The notes: a model not told the origin generated them from the letters alone. A stretch of 64,000 bases of DNA from an uncultured Pseudomonadota bacterium (GCA_902799835.1 CADCCF010000003.1:170790-234789); one strand, 5' to 3'; positions 1 to 9,592 are shown, counted from the first letter of the stretch. Translations and numbers: made by a program.

Positions 1-59
1 GCAACACGCTTGCGAGGCTTGCGAGCACCTTCGTTATCTCTAATTTCATTCAGTTTCAT
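1..59 (-). CDS. rplO: 50S ribosomal protein L15 (5' end only)
   Basis: Only the first 19 codons are present; the gene runs off the left edge. The reverse strand reads MKLNEIRDNEGARKPRKRV, the usual L15 opening, a basic tail that threads into 23S rRNA. It follows rpmD as in the classical spc operon, but 143 bases separate them and hold a long hairpin. What follows rplO (normally secY) is outside the window; secY is instead found about 22 kb away. Confidence 0.9.
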   Translation of the reverse strand, partial: MKLNEIRDNEGARKPRKRV

Positions 60-110
60 TTTTTTAATTCCTTCATAAAAAAGTCTCATCATCCAATCAA
101 GTTTTGATAA

Positions 111-190
111 AGAGGTGTGCTGCGAAGCAATTTTTGAGTGCGGTGTAGATAAAACTACATAAGCGAAAAAATTACAAGCATGACACCTCT
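111..190. repeat. Long imperfect hairpin between rpmD and rplO
   Basis: The outer arms AGAGGTGT (111-118) and ACACCTCT (183-190) are perfectly complementary. Inner arms pair imperfectly through an A/T block and close with TGTAG (144-148) against CTACA (155-159) around a six-base loop. The whole 80-base element could fold as one rod within the spc transcript. It has no T-run, so it is not a simple terminator. It could be an RNA processing or regulatory site, or a palindromic repeat insertion. Confidence 0.6.
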
Positions 191-202
191 CTTGCAAAAC
201 TC

Positions 203-394
203 CTATTCAGAAACTTTAACTAAGTGCTGAACCTTCTTAATCATTCCGCGAACTGCCGGAGTATCTTCCAGTTCAGATACCTTATGCATTTTGTTCAAAC
301 CCAAACCGATCAAAGTAGCTCTTTGATCTTGTGGTCTGCCGATCGGGCTGGCAATTTGCTCAACCTTAATCATTTTCTTTTTTGCATTAGCCAT
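203..394 (-). CDS. rpmD: 50S ribosomal protein L30
   Basis: A 63-residue protein of normal bacterial L30 size, with the typical [12 protein letters not shown] and LGLNKMHK segments seen near residues 10-37. It is a small 50S protein on the back of the large subunit. The start lies 5 bases after the rpsE stop, so it is co-translated with rpsE. The following spacing to rplO is unusually long. Confidence 0.95.
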   Translation of the reverse strand: MANAKKKMIKVEQIASPIGRPQDQRATLIGLGLNKMHKVSELEDTPAVRGMIKKVQHLVKVSE

Positions 395-399
395 CTACT

Positions 400-966
400 T
401 TAGACCTCCTCTGCAACGGATTTAGAGTTCGAATTCTCGCGACGAGCAACGATGTCACCTACTTTTTTACCACGCTTTGCAGCAACCATTCTCGGTGAGT
501 TGATTGATTCCAAAGCATTAAAAGTAGCTTTTATCATGTTGTAAGGATTGTTAGACCCTACTGATTTTGCAACAACGTCTTGCACGCCCAAAACTTCAAA
601 TACTGCACGCATCGGACCACCGGCAATAACACCGGTACCGGCAGGAGCTGTACGCAAATAAACTTTGCCGGCTCCGAAATGTCCGGAAACATCGTGGTGT
701 AAAGTTCTGCCTTCGCGAAGCGGAATGCGAACCATATTTCTCTTGGCTTCATTGGTTGCTTTGGTAATAGCTTCAGGAACTTCAGCAGCTTTACCTGAAC
801 CAAATCCGACACGACCTTTTTGATCGCCAACAACAACCACTGCGGCAAACGACATTGTACGTCCGCCTTTAACGGTTTTGGCAACGCGGTTAACGTGAAC
901 TAATTTTTCAACCAGTTCTTCTTTTCTTTCAGCTTTATTGTGCTGATCAACAGATTGTTGTGCCAT
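400..966 (-). CDS. rpsE: 30S ribosomal protein S5
   Basis: 188 residues. S5 sits at the 30S mRNA entry tunnel and contributes to decoding fidelity. The N-terminal dsRNA-binding-like half (about 15-80) has the [16 protein letters not shown] and [14 protein letters not shown] signatures; the C-terminal half has the [15 protein letters not shown] motif. It sits between rplR (11 bases upstream) and rpmD (5 bases downstream), the classical spc order. The C-terminus carries a short basic tail. Confidence 0.97.
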   Translation of the reverse strand: MAQQSVDQHNKAERKEELVEKLVHVNRVAKTVKGGRTMSFAAVVVVGDQKGRVGFGSGKAAEVPEAITKATNEAKRNMVRIPLREGRTLHHDVSGHFGAGKVYLRTAPAGTGVIAGGPMRAVFEVLGVQDVVAKSVGSNNPYNMIKATFNALESINSPRMVAAKRGKKVGDIVARRENSNSKSVAEEV

Positions 967-977
967 TTTGACTCTCC

Positions 978-1340
978 TTAGAATTTCAATCCAGCACTGC
1001 GTGCTGCGTCAGCCAAAGCTTTGATGCGACCATGATAGATATAACCGCCGCGATCAAAAACAACCTCACTTACACCGCCTTTAACAGCACGTTCAGCAAC
1101 CAATTTGCCGACAAAACTTGCCGCTTCAATATTGGCTGTCTTTTTCAAGCTGTCACGAACTTCTTTATCCAAAGTCGAAGCCGATGCCACAGTAACACCC
1201 TTATTATCATCGATAATTTGAGCATACATATGCTTTCCGCTGCGGAATACCGACAATCTCATTTTGCCGTTTGCAGCCTTTTTAAGAGCTGAGCGAACAC
1301 GCCCTTTTCTCTTTTCAAACAATTCTCTTGGTGTACTCAT
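978..1340 (-). CDS. rplR: 50S ribosomal protein L18
   Basis: 120 residues, the usual length. L18 binds 5S rRNA in the central protuberance with L5. The basic N-terminus ([11 protein letters not shown]) is followed by the [17 protein letters not shown] strand, and the protein ends with the typical [20 protein letters not shown] segment. It lies 11 bases after rplF and 11 bases before rpsE. Confidence 0.97.
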   Translation of the reverse strand: MSTPRELFEKRKGRVRSALKKAANGKMRLSVFRSGKHMYAQIIDDNKGVTVASASTLDKEVRDSLKKTANIEAASFVGKLVAERAVKGGVSEVVFDRGGYIYHGRIKALADAARSAGLKF

Positions 1341-1351
1341 TTTATTTATCC

Positions 1352-1888
1352 TTATTTCTTCTTGCCTTCTTTACGACGTACATATTCGCCAACATATTTA
1401 ACACCTTTTCCTTTGTAAGGCTCAGGTTTACGCCAGTTGCGAATTTCCGACGCAGTTTGACCGACAAGTTGCTTGTCTGCACCAAAAATACTGATTTGTG
1501 TCGGCGATGCACAAGTAATCTTCAAACCTTTAGGGGTTTCAACCGTAACATCATGCGAAAAGCCCAAGGACAAAATCAACTTTGATCCTTCAACACGAGC
1601 TTTGTAACCAACACCAACCAATTCCAAATCTTTCTTAAAGCCCTCACTAACACCTTTAACAAGAGTGTTAATATTGGCTCTGGTTGTTCCCCACAAAGCT
1701 CTGGCCTCTTTGGTTTCAGACTTTGGAGAAACAGTAACCTTGTTACCATCTAATTTAACATCAACATGGTCGGCATCAAAATGACACGACAATTCGCCAT
1801 TCTTGCCTTTTACCAATACATTGTTGCTTTCAACGGTAACATTAACTCCATCAGGAACAATAACCGGATATTTTCCAACTCTCGACAT
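1352..1888 (-). CDS. rplF: 50S ribosomal protein L6
   Basis: 178 residues with the two tandem L6 folds expected of the family. The start [15 protein letters not shown] and the C-terminal [16 protein letters not shown] motif are diagnostic. L6 lies near the factor-binding site close to the sarcin-ricin loop. It follows rpsH by 15 bases and precedes rplR by 11, and appears intact. Confidence 0.97.
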   Translation of the reverse strand: MSRVGKYPVIVPDGVNVTVESNNVLVKGKNGELSCHFDADHVDVKLDGNKVTVSPKSETKEARALWGTTRANINTLVKGVSEGFKKDLELVGVGYKARVEGSKLILSLGFSHDVTVETPKGLKITCASPTQISIFGADKQLVGQTASEIRNWRKPEPYKGKGVKYVGEYVRRKEGKKK

Positions 1889-1903
1889 AGTAAATATCCT
1901 CCC

Positions 1904-2302
1904 TTAAAATACCTGACACAAAATTTCGCCACCGACATTGGCTTTACGAGCATCATTATCGCTCATAACACCTTGCGGAGTAGAAATAATCGAAATACCC
2001 AAGCCATTATATACTCTCGGTAAATCTTTCACTGAAGAGTAAACTCTTCTTCCCGGTGTAGAAACACGGAAAATCTCTGTGATAACCGAAGCGCCTTCAA
2101 AGTATTTCAGTTTAATGTGAAGTTCATCAATTCCCGGACGAACATTAGTCTTTTCATAACCCAAAATGTAGCCCTCTTTTTTCAAAACTTCCAAAACATT
2201 TTCACGCAAGCGAGAAGCAGGTGATACGACTTCACTCTTCTTTGCTCTCTGTGCGTTTCTAATGCGTGTGAGCATATCGCCCAAAGGATCAGACATAGAC
2301 AT
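1904..2302 (-). CDS. rpsH: 30S ribosomal protein S8
   Basis: 132 residues. S8 binds the central domain of 16S rRNA early in assembly and in Escherichia coli is the translational repressor of the spc operon. The N-terminus [18 protein letters not shown] and the C-terminal [14 protein letters not shown] motif are typical. It lies between rpsN and rplF with 12 and 15 base spacers. No E. coli-like S8 operator was recognised at rplX-rplE. Confidence 0.97.
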   Translation of the reverse strand: MSMSDPLGDMLTRIRNAQRAKKSEVVSPASRLRENVLEVLKKEGYILGYEKTNVRPGIDELHIKLKYFEGASVITEIFRVSTPGRRVYSSVKDLPRVYNGLGISIISTPQGVMSDNDARKANVGGEILCQVF

Positions 2303-2314
2303 GATCTTATCTCC

Positions 2315-2620
2315 CTACCAGCTTGATTTAACCAAACCCGGAATCTCACCAAAGCTTGCCATATCTCTCAACTCAACACGGCTCAACCCGAATTTCCGGT
2401 ATACACTACGAGAACGACCGGTAATTCTGCAACGATTTCTATATCTGATTTTAGCAGAATTGCGCGGCATCTCAGCCAACTTCAAAGTAGCTTGAAATCT
2501 CTCTTCCGGAGAGATGGTTTTATCCATAACTACTTTCTTGAGCTTTGCACGACGAGAAGCAAACTTCTCTGCCATTTTAGCTCTTTTCAAGTTTCTATAA
2601 ACTGAACTTGTTTTTGCCAT
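2315..2620 (-). CDS. rpsN: 30S ribosomal protein S14 (zinc-free form)
   Basis: 101 residues, the long form without the CxxC zinc ribbon, as expected for proteobacteria. The C-terminal half shows [20 protein letters not shown] followed by the conserved IPGLVKSSW end. S14 sits in the 30S head. It follows rplE by 14 bases. Confidence 0.97.
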   Translation of the reverse strand: MAKTSSVYRNLKRAKMAEKFASRRAKLKKVVMDKTISPEERFQATLKLAEMPRNSAKIRYRNRCRITGRSRSVYRKFGLSRVELRDMASFGEIPGLVKSSW

Positions 2621-2634
2621 TAGTTTCTCTCCAT

Positions 2635-3174
2635 TTATTTCTTGTAAGGCAGGTTAAAAGCTGTCAACAGTGCTTTTGCCTCTTCATCGGTTTTAGCCGA
2701 AGTGCAGATGCAAATATCCATACCGCGAATGTTTTCAACCTTGTCATAGTTAATTTCAGGAAAGATAATCTGCTCTTTAATACCGAAAGCAAAGTTACCT
2801 CTGCCGTCAAAGTTTTTTCCGGTAATACCGTGAAAGTCTCTAACGCGCGGCAAAGCCATATTGATTAATCTCTCTAAAAACTCATACATCTTGGTAGAAC
2901 GCAGAGTTACTTTGCAACCAATCGGCATACCTTCTCTCAGCTTAAAGGTAGCAATAGATTTTCTGGCTGTGGTTACAACCGGCTTTTGACCGGCAATCAA
3001 AGCCAATTCTTCTACTGCATTGTTCAGTTTCTTTTTATCGGCAACAGCATCGCCAACACCGATATTCAATACAATTTTAGTCAGCTTCGGAATCTCATGT
3101 GGATTTTTGTAACCGAATTTTTCCACAAGAGATTTTTTTATGACTTGATTGTACAAATCTTCAAAATTTGCCAT
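2635..3174 (-). CDS. rplE: 50S ribosomal protein L5
   Basis: 179 residues from the chosen start, exactly the common L5 length. L5 binds 5S rRNA and contacts the P-site tRNA. An in-frame ATG at 3189 overlaps the rplX stop, but the ATG at 3174 has a GGGAG ribosome-binding site at ideal distance and gives the family N-terminus ([10 protein letters not shown]). The [17 protein letters not shown] and NIRGMDI motifs are clear. Confidence 0.96.
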   Translation of the reverse strand: MANFEDLYNQVIKKSLVEKFGYKNPHEIPKLTKIVLNIGVGDAVADKKKLNNAVEELALIAGQKPVVTTARKSIATFKLREGMPIGCKVTLRSTKMYEFLERLINMALPRVRDFHGITGKNFDGRGNFAFGIKEQIIFPEINYDKVENIRGMDICICTSAKTDEEAKALLTAFNLPYKK

Positions 3175-3188
3175 AAATTTTTCTCCCA

Positions 3189-3497
3189 TTAATCGATTAC
3201 ATCACCGGTTTTACGAGCGAAACGCACCTTTTTGCCCTTAACTTCTTTGTAGCCGATTTTGGTGGCTTTGCCATCTTTTGCATAAGCTACTTTTGAAACA
3301 TTGAGCGGTGCTTCCTTAGTAACAATACCGCCAGGATTGGTTTGGCTGGGTTTGGTATGTCTTTTTACCAAATTAACGCCTTGCACAACTACCTTATTCT
3401 CTTTCGGCATTGCTTTTAATACTTCACCAGTTTTGCCTTTGTCATCACCTGACAAAATAACAACTTGGTCGCCCTTTTTAATCTTTAACTTAGGCAT
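3189..3497 (-). CDS. rplX: 50S ribosomal protein L24
   Basis: 102 residues with an N-terminal KOW motif ([19 protein letters not shown], residues 8-26). L24 is an assembly initiator that binds the 5' domain of 23S rRNA near the exit tunnel. Its ATG overlaps the rplN stop in a TAATG junction, indicating translational coupling. Confidence 0.97.
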   Translation of the reverse strand: MPKLKIKKGDQVVILSGDDKGKTGEVLKAMPKENKVVVQGVNLVKRHTKPSQTNPGGIVTKEAPLNVSKVAYAKDGKATKIGYKEVKGKKVRFARKTGDVID

Positions 3498-3865
3498 TAT
3501 AATACCTCCGGTGCTAATGAAATAATTTTCATAAATTTCTTGCTTCTGAGCTCTCTGGTAACGGGACCGAAGATACGAGTACCAATCGGCTCGCCGTCCT
3601 TATTAATAAGAACCGCAGCATTACTGTCAAAGCGGATAACAGATCCGTCTTTGCGTCTGATATCACTGGCAGTACGAACAATCACTGCTTTGTGAACATC
3701 ACCTTTCTTCACACGACCCTTTGGTATAGCGTCTTTAATTGACACTACAATAACATCGCCAACGGAGGCGTGCATTCTCTTGGACCCGCCAAGAACCTTA
3801 ATGCACTGCACCTGACGAGCACCAGAATTGTCGGCGACATCAAGGTTGGTTTGCATCTGTATCAT
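3497..3865 (-). CDS. rplN: 50S ribosomal protein L14
   Basis: 122 residues, the invariant length of L14. The start [18 protein letters not shown] and the internal [15 protein letters not shown] motif are unambiguous. L14 forms an intersubunit bridge and contacts L19. It begins 145 bases after rpsQ, a break in an otherwise tightly packed run, and its stop overlaps the rplX start. Confidence 0.98.
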   Translation of the reverse strand: MIQMQTNLDVADNSGARQVQCIKVLGGSKRMHASVGDVIVVSIKDAIPKGRVKKGDVHKAVIVRTASDIRRKDGSVIRFDSNAAVLINKDGEPIGTRIFGPVTRELRSKKFMKIISLAPEVL

Positions 3866-4010
3866 TTTTTACTTCCTTTTCTTTTTTATTTGTTATCGTT
3901 CTATGCTATTACTCTATATTTTTTCTCAAGGCAAGAAAAATCAACTTGTGACAGCGATTTTTCTTAGCACTTGCGAAAATTTATCCAATAACGCTTAAAA
4001 CGATTTATCT
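3866..4010. other. Intergenic gap between rpsQ and rplN
   Basis: The 145-base, A/T-rich gap contains a perfect 10-base inverted repeat (AAGAAAAATC at 3933-3942, GATTTTTCTT at 3956-3965) with a 13-base loop. No T-run follows on the transcribed strand. The position, at the classical boundary between S10 and spc operons, suggests a regulatory or promoter region for rplN onward, but no good promoter hexamers were found. Confidence 0.5.
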
Positions 4011-4247
4011 CTAGGCGTTATTAACGATTACAGTCCAAGTCTTGGTTTTTGATTTTGGAGCGCATTCTTCAATGCTAACCATATCGCCAACTTTGAACTG
4101 ATTGTTCTCATCATGAGCAGCATATTTTTTGCTTTTCTTGATGAATTTTTTATAAACCGGATGCATAACCTGACGCTCAACACTGACTACGACAGTTTTA
4201 TCCTGTTTATCACTAACAACAACACCCTGAAGAATTCTTTTAGGCAT
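4011..4247 (-). CDS. rpsQ: 30S ribosomal protein S17
   Basis: 78 residues with an OB fold. The [21 protein letters not shown] opening pattern and the [18 protein letters not shown] motif near the C-terminus are typical. S17 binds the 5' domain of 16S rRNA. It is the last gene of the classical S10 operon and is followed here by the 145-base gap. Confidence 0.97.
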   Translation of the reverse strand: MPKRILQGVVVSDKQDKTVVVSVERQVMHPVYKKFIKKSKKYAAHDENNQFKVGDMVSIEECAPKSKTKTWTVIVNNA

Positions 4248-4259
4248 ATTATTTCTCCC

Positions 4260-4463
4260 TTAGTTATTCTTCTTGCGCTCGGTAATGAGCGTGTTGATTT
4301 TGGCTACTTCTTTACGAACTTTTGCCAGCTGTGCTGTGTTTTGCAACTGTCCGGTCGATTGCTGAACGCGCAAGTTAAACTGCTCTTTTTTATTCTCAAG
4401 CAACTTAGCTTCCAATTCGTCCAAGCTCATAGCGCGCAAATCTTTAGTTTTTGTTTTAACCAT
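4260..4463 (-). CDS. rpmC: 50S ribosomal protein L29
   Basis: 67 residues forming the two-helix L29 fold, with MSLDELEAKLLENKKEQFNL and the QNTAQLAKVRKEVAKINT segment. L29 lies at the tunnel exit and with L23 forms the docking site for trigger factor and SRP. Its start overlaps the rplP stop by one base. Confidence 0.96.
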   Translation of the reverse strand: MVKTKTKDLRAMSLDELEAKLLENKKEQFNLRVQQSTGQLQNTAQLAKVRKEVAKINTLITERKKNN

Positions 4464-4891
4464 TATTCTGCTCCCAATTCTGAATTAAGTTTTTTAACAA
4501 ACTTAGTTTTAATCGGTAATTTAGCAGCACCTAAAGTCAAAGCCGAACGAGCAACTTCCTCGCTTACACCGCCGCATTCAAAAAGAATACGACCGGGCTT
4601 TACTCTGGCTACCCAAAATTCTACTGAGCCTTTACCTTTTCCCATACGAACCTCAGCAGGTTTGTCTGAAACCGGAACATCAGGGAAAATTCTGATCCAT
4701 AATTGACCAAGTCTTTTCATTTCACGAGTAATCGCTCTACGAGCTGCCTCAATTTGGCGAGCTGTAACGCGCTCAGGTGTCAAAGCCTTCAAGCCATATG
4801 AACCGAAACTCAATTCTGATCCGCCTTTGGCCAGACCGTGAATACGGCCCTTATGCTGTTTGCGGAATTTCAATCTTTTTGGACTTAACAT
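4463..4891 (-). CDS. rplP: 50S ribosomal protein L16
   Basis: 142 residues. L16 stabilises the A-site tRNA and is needed for peptidyl transfer. [16 protein letters not shown] at the start, [11 protein letters not shown], and the [17 protein letters not shown] stretch mark the family. Translationally coupled to rpmC through a TAATG junction. Confidence 0.98.
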   Translation of the reverse strand: MLSPKRLKFRKQHKGRIHGLAKGGSELSFGSYGLKALTPERVTARQIEAARRAITREMKRLGQLWIRIFPDVPVSDKPAEVRMGKGKGSVEFWVARVKPGRILFECGGVSEEVARSALTLGAAKLPIKTKFVKKLNSELGAE

Positions 4892-4904
4892 CTCTATTCA
4901 CCTA

Positions 4905-5573
4905 TTATTTCTGTTCAGCCAACTTTTTGTCCTGAGCCATTGGATCATGAGCCATAATTTCGCCCTTATAAATCCAAACTTTTACGCCACAGGCACCATA
5001 AGTTGTATGAGCGGTTGAGGTAGCATAATCAATGTCAGCACGCAATGTGTGCAAAGGAACTCTGCCCTCACGATAGTGTTCGGTACGAGCAATTTCGGCG
5101 CCGCCCAAACGACCTGAACAAGCAACCTTAATACCCTCAGCACCCAAGCGCAATGCTGACTGCATAACGCGTTTCATAGCTCTGCGGAAAGCAACACGTC
5201 TTTCCAACTGCTGAGCAACGCTGTCAGCAACCAATTGTGCATCCAACTCAGGTTTTCTAACTTCTACGATGTTCAATTGAACTTCAGAGTCAGTCATTTT
5301 TTGAATGTCTTTTTTCAAAACTTCAATATCTTGACCCTTTTTACCAATTACAACACCCGGTCTTGCCGAATAAATGGTAACTCTGGCCTTCTTAGCAGGT
5401 CTTTCAATCAAGATCTTGCTAATGCCGGCAGCAGCCAACTTATCCTTCAAGAATTCTTTAATTTTTACATCTTCGTGAAGATAATCTGCATACTTATCAT
5501 CAGCATACCAACGAGAATCCCAGGTGCGGTTAACACCCAAACGAAGACTAGTAGGATTTACTTTTTGTCCCAT
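4905..5573 (-). CDS. rpsC: 30S ribosomal protein S3
   Basis: 222 residues from the preferred ATG ([13 protein letters not shown]), which has GAGGAG seven bases upstream; a longer in-frame reading to 5603 overlaps rplV and is unlikely. The KH domain (about 40-110, with the [12 protein letters not shown] loop) and the C-terminal domain with [10 protein letters not shown] are intact. S3 forms the mRNA entry tunnel with S4 and S5. It lies four bases after rplV. Confidence 0.97.
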   Translation of the reverse strand: MGQKVNPTSLRLGVNRTWDSRWYADDKYADYLHEDVKIKEFLKDKLAAAGISKILIERPAKKARVTIYSARPGVVIGKKGQDIEVLKKDIQKMTDSEVQLNIVEVRKPELDAQLVADSVAQQLERRVAFRRAMKRVMQSALRLGAEGIKVACSGRLGGAEIARTEHYREGRVPLHTLRADIDYATSTAHTTYGACGVKVWIYKGEIMAHDPMAQDKKLAEQK

Positions 5574-5577
5574 CAGA

Positions 5578-5952
5578 TTACTCCTCACGCTCTGCAACAA
5601 CAATGGTCATATTTGAGAACGGTTTCAAGACTCTTGCGCCTCTTCCGCGTCCTCTTGCGCTCATGCGCTTCATAACCAAACCTTTACCAACATAAGCTGC
5701 TTTAACAAACAATTTATCAATGTTCAATTGATGATTGTTTTCAGCATTTGCAATCGCCGATTGCAAAACACTCAAAGCAACTTTTGCAATTCTTCTCTTC
5801 GAAAAGCTGAGCTCAGCAACAGCCTTAGAAGCACTCATACCGCGAATGGTTTGTGCAACCAAATTCAGTTTGCGCGGAGAGGTACGAATTGAATGACATA
5901 TAGCCAAAGCCTCTTTGTCATTAACTCTTCTTTGATTCTTAACTTGACTCAT
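5578..5952 (-). CDS. rplV: 50S ribosomal protein L22
   Basis: 124 residues. L22 lines the peptide exit tunnel through its long beta-hairpin, seen here as [15 protein letters not shown] before the C-terminus. The N-terminal [21 protein letters not shown] helix pattern is characteristic. It begins two bases after the rpsS stop. Confidence 0.97.
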   Translation of the reverse strand: MSQVKNQRRVNDKEALAICHSIRTSPRKLNLVAQTIRGMSASKAVAELSFSKRRIAKVALSVLQSAIANAENNHQLNIDKLFVKAAYVGKGLVMKRMSARGRGRGARVLKPFSNMTIVVAEREE

Positions 5953-5954
5953 AA

Positions 5955-6233
5955 TTAACCTCTCTTAGCTTTCTTGTCAGCAGCGTGACCGTAGAATGTA
6001 CGGGTCGGTGCGAACTCGCCGAATTTATGACCAATCATATCTTCGGTAACCAAAACCGGAATAAATTTGTGTCCGTTGTGAACGCCAAATGTCAAACCTA
6101 CAAATTGAGGCAACATGGTTGAGCGACGGGACCAAATTTTGATTACTTCATTACGCTTAGAAGCTCTGGCAGCTTCAGCTTTTTTCAGAAGATAGCCATC
6201 AACAAACGGGCCTTTCCATACGGATCGTGTCAT
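5955..6233 (-). CDS. rpsS: 30S ribosomal protein S19
   Basis: 92 residues. [18 protein letters not shown], the [16 protein letters not shown] core and the [12 protein letters not shown] end identify S19, a 30S head protein that pairs with S13 and touches A-site tRNA. It is 12 bases downstream of rplB and two bases from rplV. Confidence 0.98.
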   Translation of the reverse strand: MTRSVWKGPFVDGYLLKKAEAARASKRNEVIKIWSRRSTMLPQFVGLTFGVHNGHKFIPVLVTEDMIGHKFGEFAPTRTFYGHAADKKAKRG

Positions 6234-6245
6234 TAGCGTTTCTCC

Positions 6246-7082
6246 TTATTTCTTCTTGTTATCATGACGGCTTCTCATAATGAATTTATCCGTCTTTTTG
6301 TTAGTACGAGTCTTATAACCCTTAGTCGGAATACCCCAAGGAGTAACCGGATGACGACCACCTGAAGTGCGGCCTTCACCACCACCATGCGGGTGATCAA
6401 CAGGGTTCATAGCAACACCGCGTGAAACCGGACGATTGCCCAGCCAACGGTTGCGTCCCGCTTTACCCAACGATCTGTTTTGGTTGTCCGGATTCGAAAC
6501 AGCGCCTACGGTAGCCAAGCACTCTTCACGAACAACACGCAGCTCGCCTGAGCTCAATTTCAATTGTGCATAGCCGGCATCTTTACCAACCAATTGAGCA
6601 TAACATCCGGCCGAACGAACCAATTGTCCGCCCTTACCGGCCTTAAGTTCAACATTGTGAATAATAGTACCAACCGGCATATTCTTCAAAGGCATTGCAT
6701 TACCCGGTTTAATATCGGCCTTTTCCGAAGATATAACCTTATCACCGGCTTTTAAGCGTTGCGGAGCCAAAATATAAGCCTTTTCGCCGTCTTCATAGCC
6801 AATCAAAGCAATAAAAGCCGAACGATTAGGATCATATTCGATTCTCTCAACAGTAGCCTCTGAATCAAATTTTCTGCGTTTAAAGTCAATCACGCGCAAT
6901 TTGCGTTTATGACCGCCACCAACTCTACGACTGGTAACATGACCGAAGTTGTCACGACCACCGGTTTTAGTCAAACCGACTGTCAATGTCTTCTCGGGTG
7001 CTCCTTTGTACAACTCGCTTCTGTCAACGATAACGAGCTGACGAAGTCCAGGAGATGTGGGCTTATAATTTTTCAATGCCAT
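6246..7082 (-). CDS. rplB: 50S ribosomal protein L2
   Basis: 278 residues. L2 is needed for subunit joining and supports the peptidyl transferase centre. The SH3-like and OB domains are intact, and the invariant motif [14 protein letters not shown] with its key histidine is present near residue 230. The C-terminal extension is basic. It starts three bases after rplW. Confidence 0.98.
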   Translation of the reverse strand: MALKNYKPTSPGLRQLVIVDRSELYKGAPEKTLTVGLTKTGGRDNFGHVTSRRVGGGHKRKLRVIDFKRRKFDSEATVERIEYDPNRSAFIALIGYEDGEKAYILAPQRLKAGDKVISSEKADIKPGNAMPLKNMPVGTIIHNVELKAGKGGQLVRSAGCYAQLVGKDAGYAQLKLSSGELRVVREECLATVGAVSNPDNQNRSLGKAGRNRWLGNRPVSRGVAMNPVDHPHGGGEGRTSGGRHPVTPWGIPTKGYKTRTNKKTDKFIMRSRHDNKKK

Positions 7083-7085
7083 TTT

Positions 7086-7403
7086 CTAAATTCCTGTTGT
7101 AACATCAATATTTTGACCTTTGGCAAGAGTAACCACAGCCTTTTTGTAATCAGAACGTTGTCCGACATGACCACGGAACATTTTTTCCTTGCCATTTGTG
7201 CGAATTGTATTCACTTTGGTGACCTTAACATTAAAGATTGCTTCAACAGCGTTCTTTACTTCGTCTTTGCCAGCCCACAAAGGAACCGTAAATGTAACTT
7301 TGCCGTTTTCTGAAGAAAGCATAGATTTCTCAGTAATAACCGGACGAACCAAAGTGTCATACATTTTGGCGGTTACATTGTTTGTGTTTTTCGACTTACT
7401 CAT
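7086..7403 (-). CDS. rplW: 50S ribosomal protein L23
   Basis: 105 residues, slightly longer than average through a short N-terminal extension before the conserved [13 protein letters not shown] segment. L23 sits at the tunnel exit and docks trigger factor. Its ATG overlaps the rplD stop by four bases (ATGA type), showing coupling. Confidence 0.96.
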   Translation of the reverse strand: MSKSKNTNNVTAKMYDTLVRPVITEKSMLSSENGKVTFTVPLWAGKDEVKNAVEAIFNVKVTKVNTIRTNGKEKMFRGHVGQRSDYKKAVVTLAKGQNIDVTTGI

Positions 7404-8020
7404 TTCAATCTCTCTCCCAAGCAGGCAACCGCATCTTTAGTCAAAACTAATTTGTCTCTTCTTAAGATGTCATATACGTTAGCACCAATCGCCGGCAAAA
7501 CATCAACTTCAACCAAATTGCGTGAAGCAAGAGCAAAATTGGTATCAATCTCTTTACCGCCGATAATCAGGCAGTTATTCAAACCGCAAGCTTCCAAGCT
7601 GCTCTTCAACAATTTGGTCTTCGGCTCTGCCAATTTAGCATCATCCAAAATAACCAAATTACCTTCTTTTAATTTAGCAGACAAAGCGGTTTTCAGACCC
7701 AACTGTCTGAACTTTTTGGTCAAGTCATGAGAATGATCTCTTACAACCGGACCAAATACGATACCGCCCTTACGGAATTGAGTACCTTTGCGAGAACCCT
7801 GACGAGCACGACCACCACCTTTTTGCTTAAAAGGTTTAGCCGGTGTCAAAGCAACTTCGGAACGACCTTTGGTCTTGTGTGTTCCGGCTTGCATTCTCGC
7901 CAACTGCCATACAACAACACGATGCAAGATGTCAGCGCAAACTTCCAATCCAAAAATTGAATTGTCAAGTTCAATTGAGCCAACAACTTTGTTTTCTAAA
8001 TTTAAGATGTCCTGTTTCAT
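7400..8020 (-). CDS. rplD: 50S ribosomal protein L4
   Basis: 206 residues. L4 lines the exit tunnel and in E. coli also represses the S10 operon through the leader RNA. The tunnel loop [18 protein letters not shown] is present. An ATG at 8029 sits directly against the AAGG site, so the ATG at 8020 ([10 protein letters not shown]), nine bases from it, is preferred. Confidence 0.95.
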   Translation of the reverse strand: MKQDILNLENKVVGSIELDNSIFGLEVCADILHRVVVWQLARMQAGTHKTKGRSEVALTPAKPFKQKGGGRARQGSRKGTQFRKGGIVFGPVVRDHSHDLTKKFRQLGLKTALSAKLKEGNLVILDDAKLAEPKTKLLKSSLEACGLNNCLIIGGKEIDTNFALASRNLVEVDVLPAIGANVYDILRRDKLVLTKDAVACLGERLK

Positions 8021-8038
8021 ATTTTTCATCCTTATATC

Positions 8039-8761
8039 TTATGCATTTTCAGCCGGAGCTTCGGCTTTAGCTGCAACAGGTTCATCAACTTTAATCAAAC
8101 CGGCAGGCATCGGGAGTTTTACTGAAGCAGATTTCTTAACGGCATCGGTAACATAAACCCAGGAATTATCCGATCCGGGAACGCCACCTTTAACCATAAT
8201 CAATCCCTTGTCAGCATTAACAGCCACAACTTTGAGGTTTTGAACGGTTACGCGTTCATCACCCATATGTCCGGCCATCTTTTTGCCCTTAAACACTTTA
8301 CCGGGATCTTGTCTTTGTCCTGTAGAACCATGCGAACGGTGCGAAATTGATACACCGTGAGATGCTTCCAAACCGCCAAAATTATGGCGTTTCATAACAC
8401 CGGCAAAACCTTTACCGATTGAAGTACCGCAAACGTCAACAAATTGACCGGGTACAAAATGTTCTACAGATAATTTATCGCCGACATTCAGCAAGCAGTC
8501 TTCGGATACTCTGAATTCTGCCAATTTGCTCTTCGGCTCAACATTAGCCTTTGCAAAATATCCCTTCATCGGCTTTGTCAAGTTCTTTGCTTTGATGTCG
8601 CCGCAACCCAATTGAACAGAAGTATAACCATCTTTCTCTTGAGTTTTAACTGCAACGACTTCCAAGCCGTTAACTTGCAAAACTGTAACCGGAACATGAG
8701 TTCCATCAACTTCGAAAATGCGGGACATTCCAAGTTTTTTTGCAATCAGACCTGTACGCAT
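8039..8761 (-). CDS. rplC: 50S ribosomal protein L3
   Basis: 240 residues. L3 is an early assembly protein near the peptidyl transferase centre. [17 protein letters not shown] and the [19 protein letters not shown] loop are clear, and a glutamine in STGQRQDPG matches the residue methylated by PrmB in other bacteria. It ends with an Ala/Glu-rich tail. It lies 63 bases downstream of rpsJ. Confidence 0.97.
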   Translation of the reverse strand: MRTGLIAKKLGMSRIFEVDGTHVPVTVLQVNGLEVVAVKTQEKDGYTSVQLGCGDIKAKNLTKPMKGYFAKANVEPKSKLAEFRVSEDCLLNVGDKLSVEHFVPGQFVDVCGTSIGKGFAGVMKRHNFGGLEASHGVSISHRSHGSTGQRQDPGKVFKGKKMAGHMGDERVTVQNLKVVAVNADKGLIMVKGGVPGSDNSWVYVTDAVKKSASVKLPMPAGLIKVDEPVAAKAEAPAENA

Positions 8762-8824
8762 TATTAGTTTTTCCTTTTCTTAATAGGTTGACCTGCCCTT
8801 TTATTCAACAAGCCAACATTAATA

Positions 8825-9133
8825 TTATAACTTAATTTCGACATTTACGCCGGCAGCCAAATCCAGCTTCATCAAAGCATCAACTGTCTGCGGTGTCGGA
8901 TCTACGATGTCCAGTAATCTCTTGTGAGTACGGATTTCGAACTGTTCACGTGATTTTTTATCAACGTGCGGAGAACGGTTTACCGTAAACTTTTCGATTC
9001 TGGTCGGCAGAGGAATAGGTCCTCTGACACTGGCGCCTGTTCTTTTGGCGGTGTGCACAATCTCAGTTGTTGAGAGATCAAGCAAACGATGGTCAAAAGC
9101 CTTCAGGCGAATTCTTATATTTTGTGCATCCAT
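8825..9133 (-). CDS. rpsJ: 30S ribosomal protein S10
   Basis: 102 residues. [19 protein letters not shown] and [20 protein letters not shown] are diagnostic. S10 is a 30S head protein and also NusE in transcription antitermination. It is the first gene of the S10 operon; no tuf gene precedes it, and the upstream neighbour in transcription is flagellin. Confidence 0.98.
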   Translation of the reverse strand: MDAQNIRIRLKAFDHRLLDLSTTEIVHTAKRTGASVRGPIPLPTRIEKFTVNRSPHVDKKSREQFEIRTHKRLLDIVDPTPQTVDALMKLDLAAGVNVEIKL

Positions 9134-9353
9134 TTTTACACTTTTCCTTATAACTAGACGGCACTAACTTAAAAAACTTTAAGCCGGCCATCTAAAATTG
9201 TTAAACCATGCAGAGCCTTGCAATTCCTTGCTTTCCGATTCTCTTTTTATCGAAAGCCGCCGGAAAAATCCAGCAAAATCCAAGGGTTGCGTTATGTTTT
9301 ATATCTCAAAAGACTCTAAAAAACCCATATTCCGAGCCTTTTGACATGGGCGC

Positions 9354-9382
9354 TTTGTAACATAATCCAAAATTAATTGCAA
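9354..9382 (-). promoter_or_regulatory. Putative S10 operon promoter
   Basis: On the minus strand TTGCAA (9382-9377) and TACAAA (9359-9354) are separated by 17 bases. This would start transcription near 9347 and give a leader of about 213 bases before rpsJ. The hexamers are moderate matches to sigma-70 consensus. Confidence 0.5.
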
Positions 9383-9431
9383 GAAAAAAATGCAAAAAAA
9401 ATGATTTTTAAATTCGCGCAATCCCTTACTC

Positions 9432-9476
9432 AGACTCTGATTGAGTCCTGTCAAACTTTTTGTCAAATCAGAGTCT
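9432..9476. repeat. Perfect 11-base inverted repeat next to REP pair
   Basis: AGACTCTGATT (9432-9442) pairs exactly with AATCAGAGTCT (9466-9476) around 23 bases. It lies downstream of flagellin on the transcribed strand and just outside the REP-like pair. No clean T-run follows, so it may act as a weak terminator or be part of the repeat unit. Confidence 0.6.
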
Positions 9477-9483
9477 ATAAACC

Positions 9484-9532
9484 AAAACACGGAAGATGCC
9501 TTATTCGCTCGTTTCACTCGCTCAGGTATGAC
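9484..9532 (-). repeat. REP-like element, copy A
   Basis: Read on the minus strand it starts GTCATACCTGA and ends near AAGGCATCTTCCG then TGTTTT, aligning along its length with copy B (9543-9592) and copy C (36686-36737). It faces copy B head to head with ten bases between them. Confidence 0.65.
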
Positions 9533-9542
9533 AACAAAAAGT

Positions 9543-9592
9543 GTCACCCCTGAAGACGCTTTAGCGTCTGAATTAGGGGTCTACGATGTTTT
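9543..9592 (+). repeat. REP-like element, copy B
   Basis: Starts GTCACCCCTGA, contains the hairpin AGACGC-TTTA-GCGTCT, then GAATTAGGGGTCTACGATG. Outer arms ACCCCT and AGGGGT also pair. It aligns with copy C over about 50 bases, while the inner stem differs by compensating changes. It overlaps the last two bases of the flagellin stop codon. Confidence 0.75.

Larger units (their letters stand above)
9134..9590. other. S10 operon leader and intergenic region without a gene
   Basis: The 457 bases between flagellin and rpsJ hold, in transcription order on the minus strand, a REP-like pair, a large inverted repeat, a putative promoter, and a leader of about 210 bases. The leader contains a hairpin formed by GCTTTCCGAT (9230-9239) and ATCGAAAGC (9249-9257) with a one-base bulge. 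It may correspond to the regulated S10 leader known from E. coli, but the resemblance is positional only. Confidence 0.6.
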
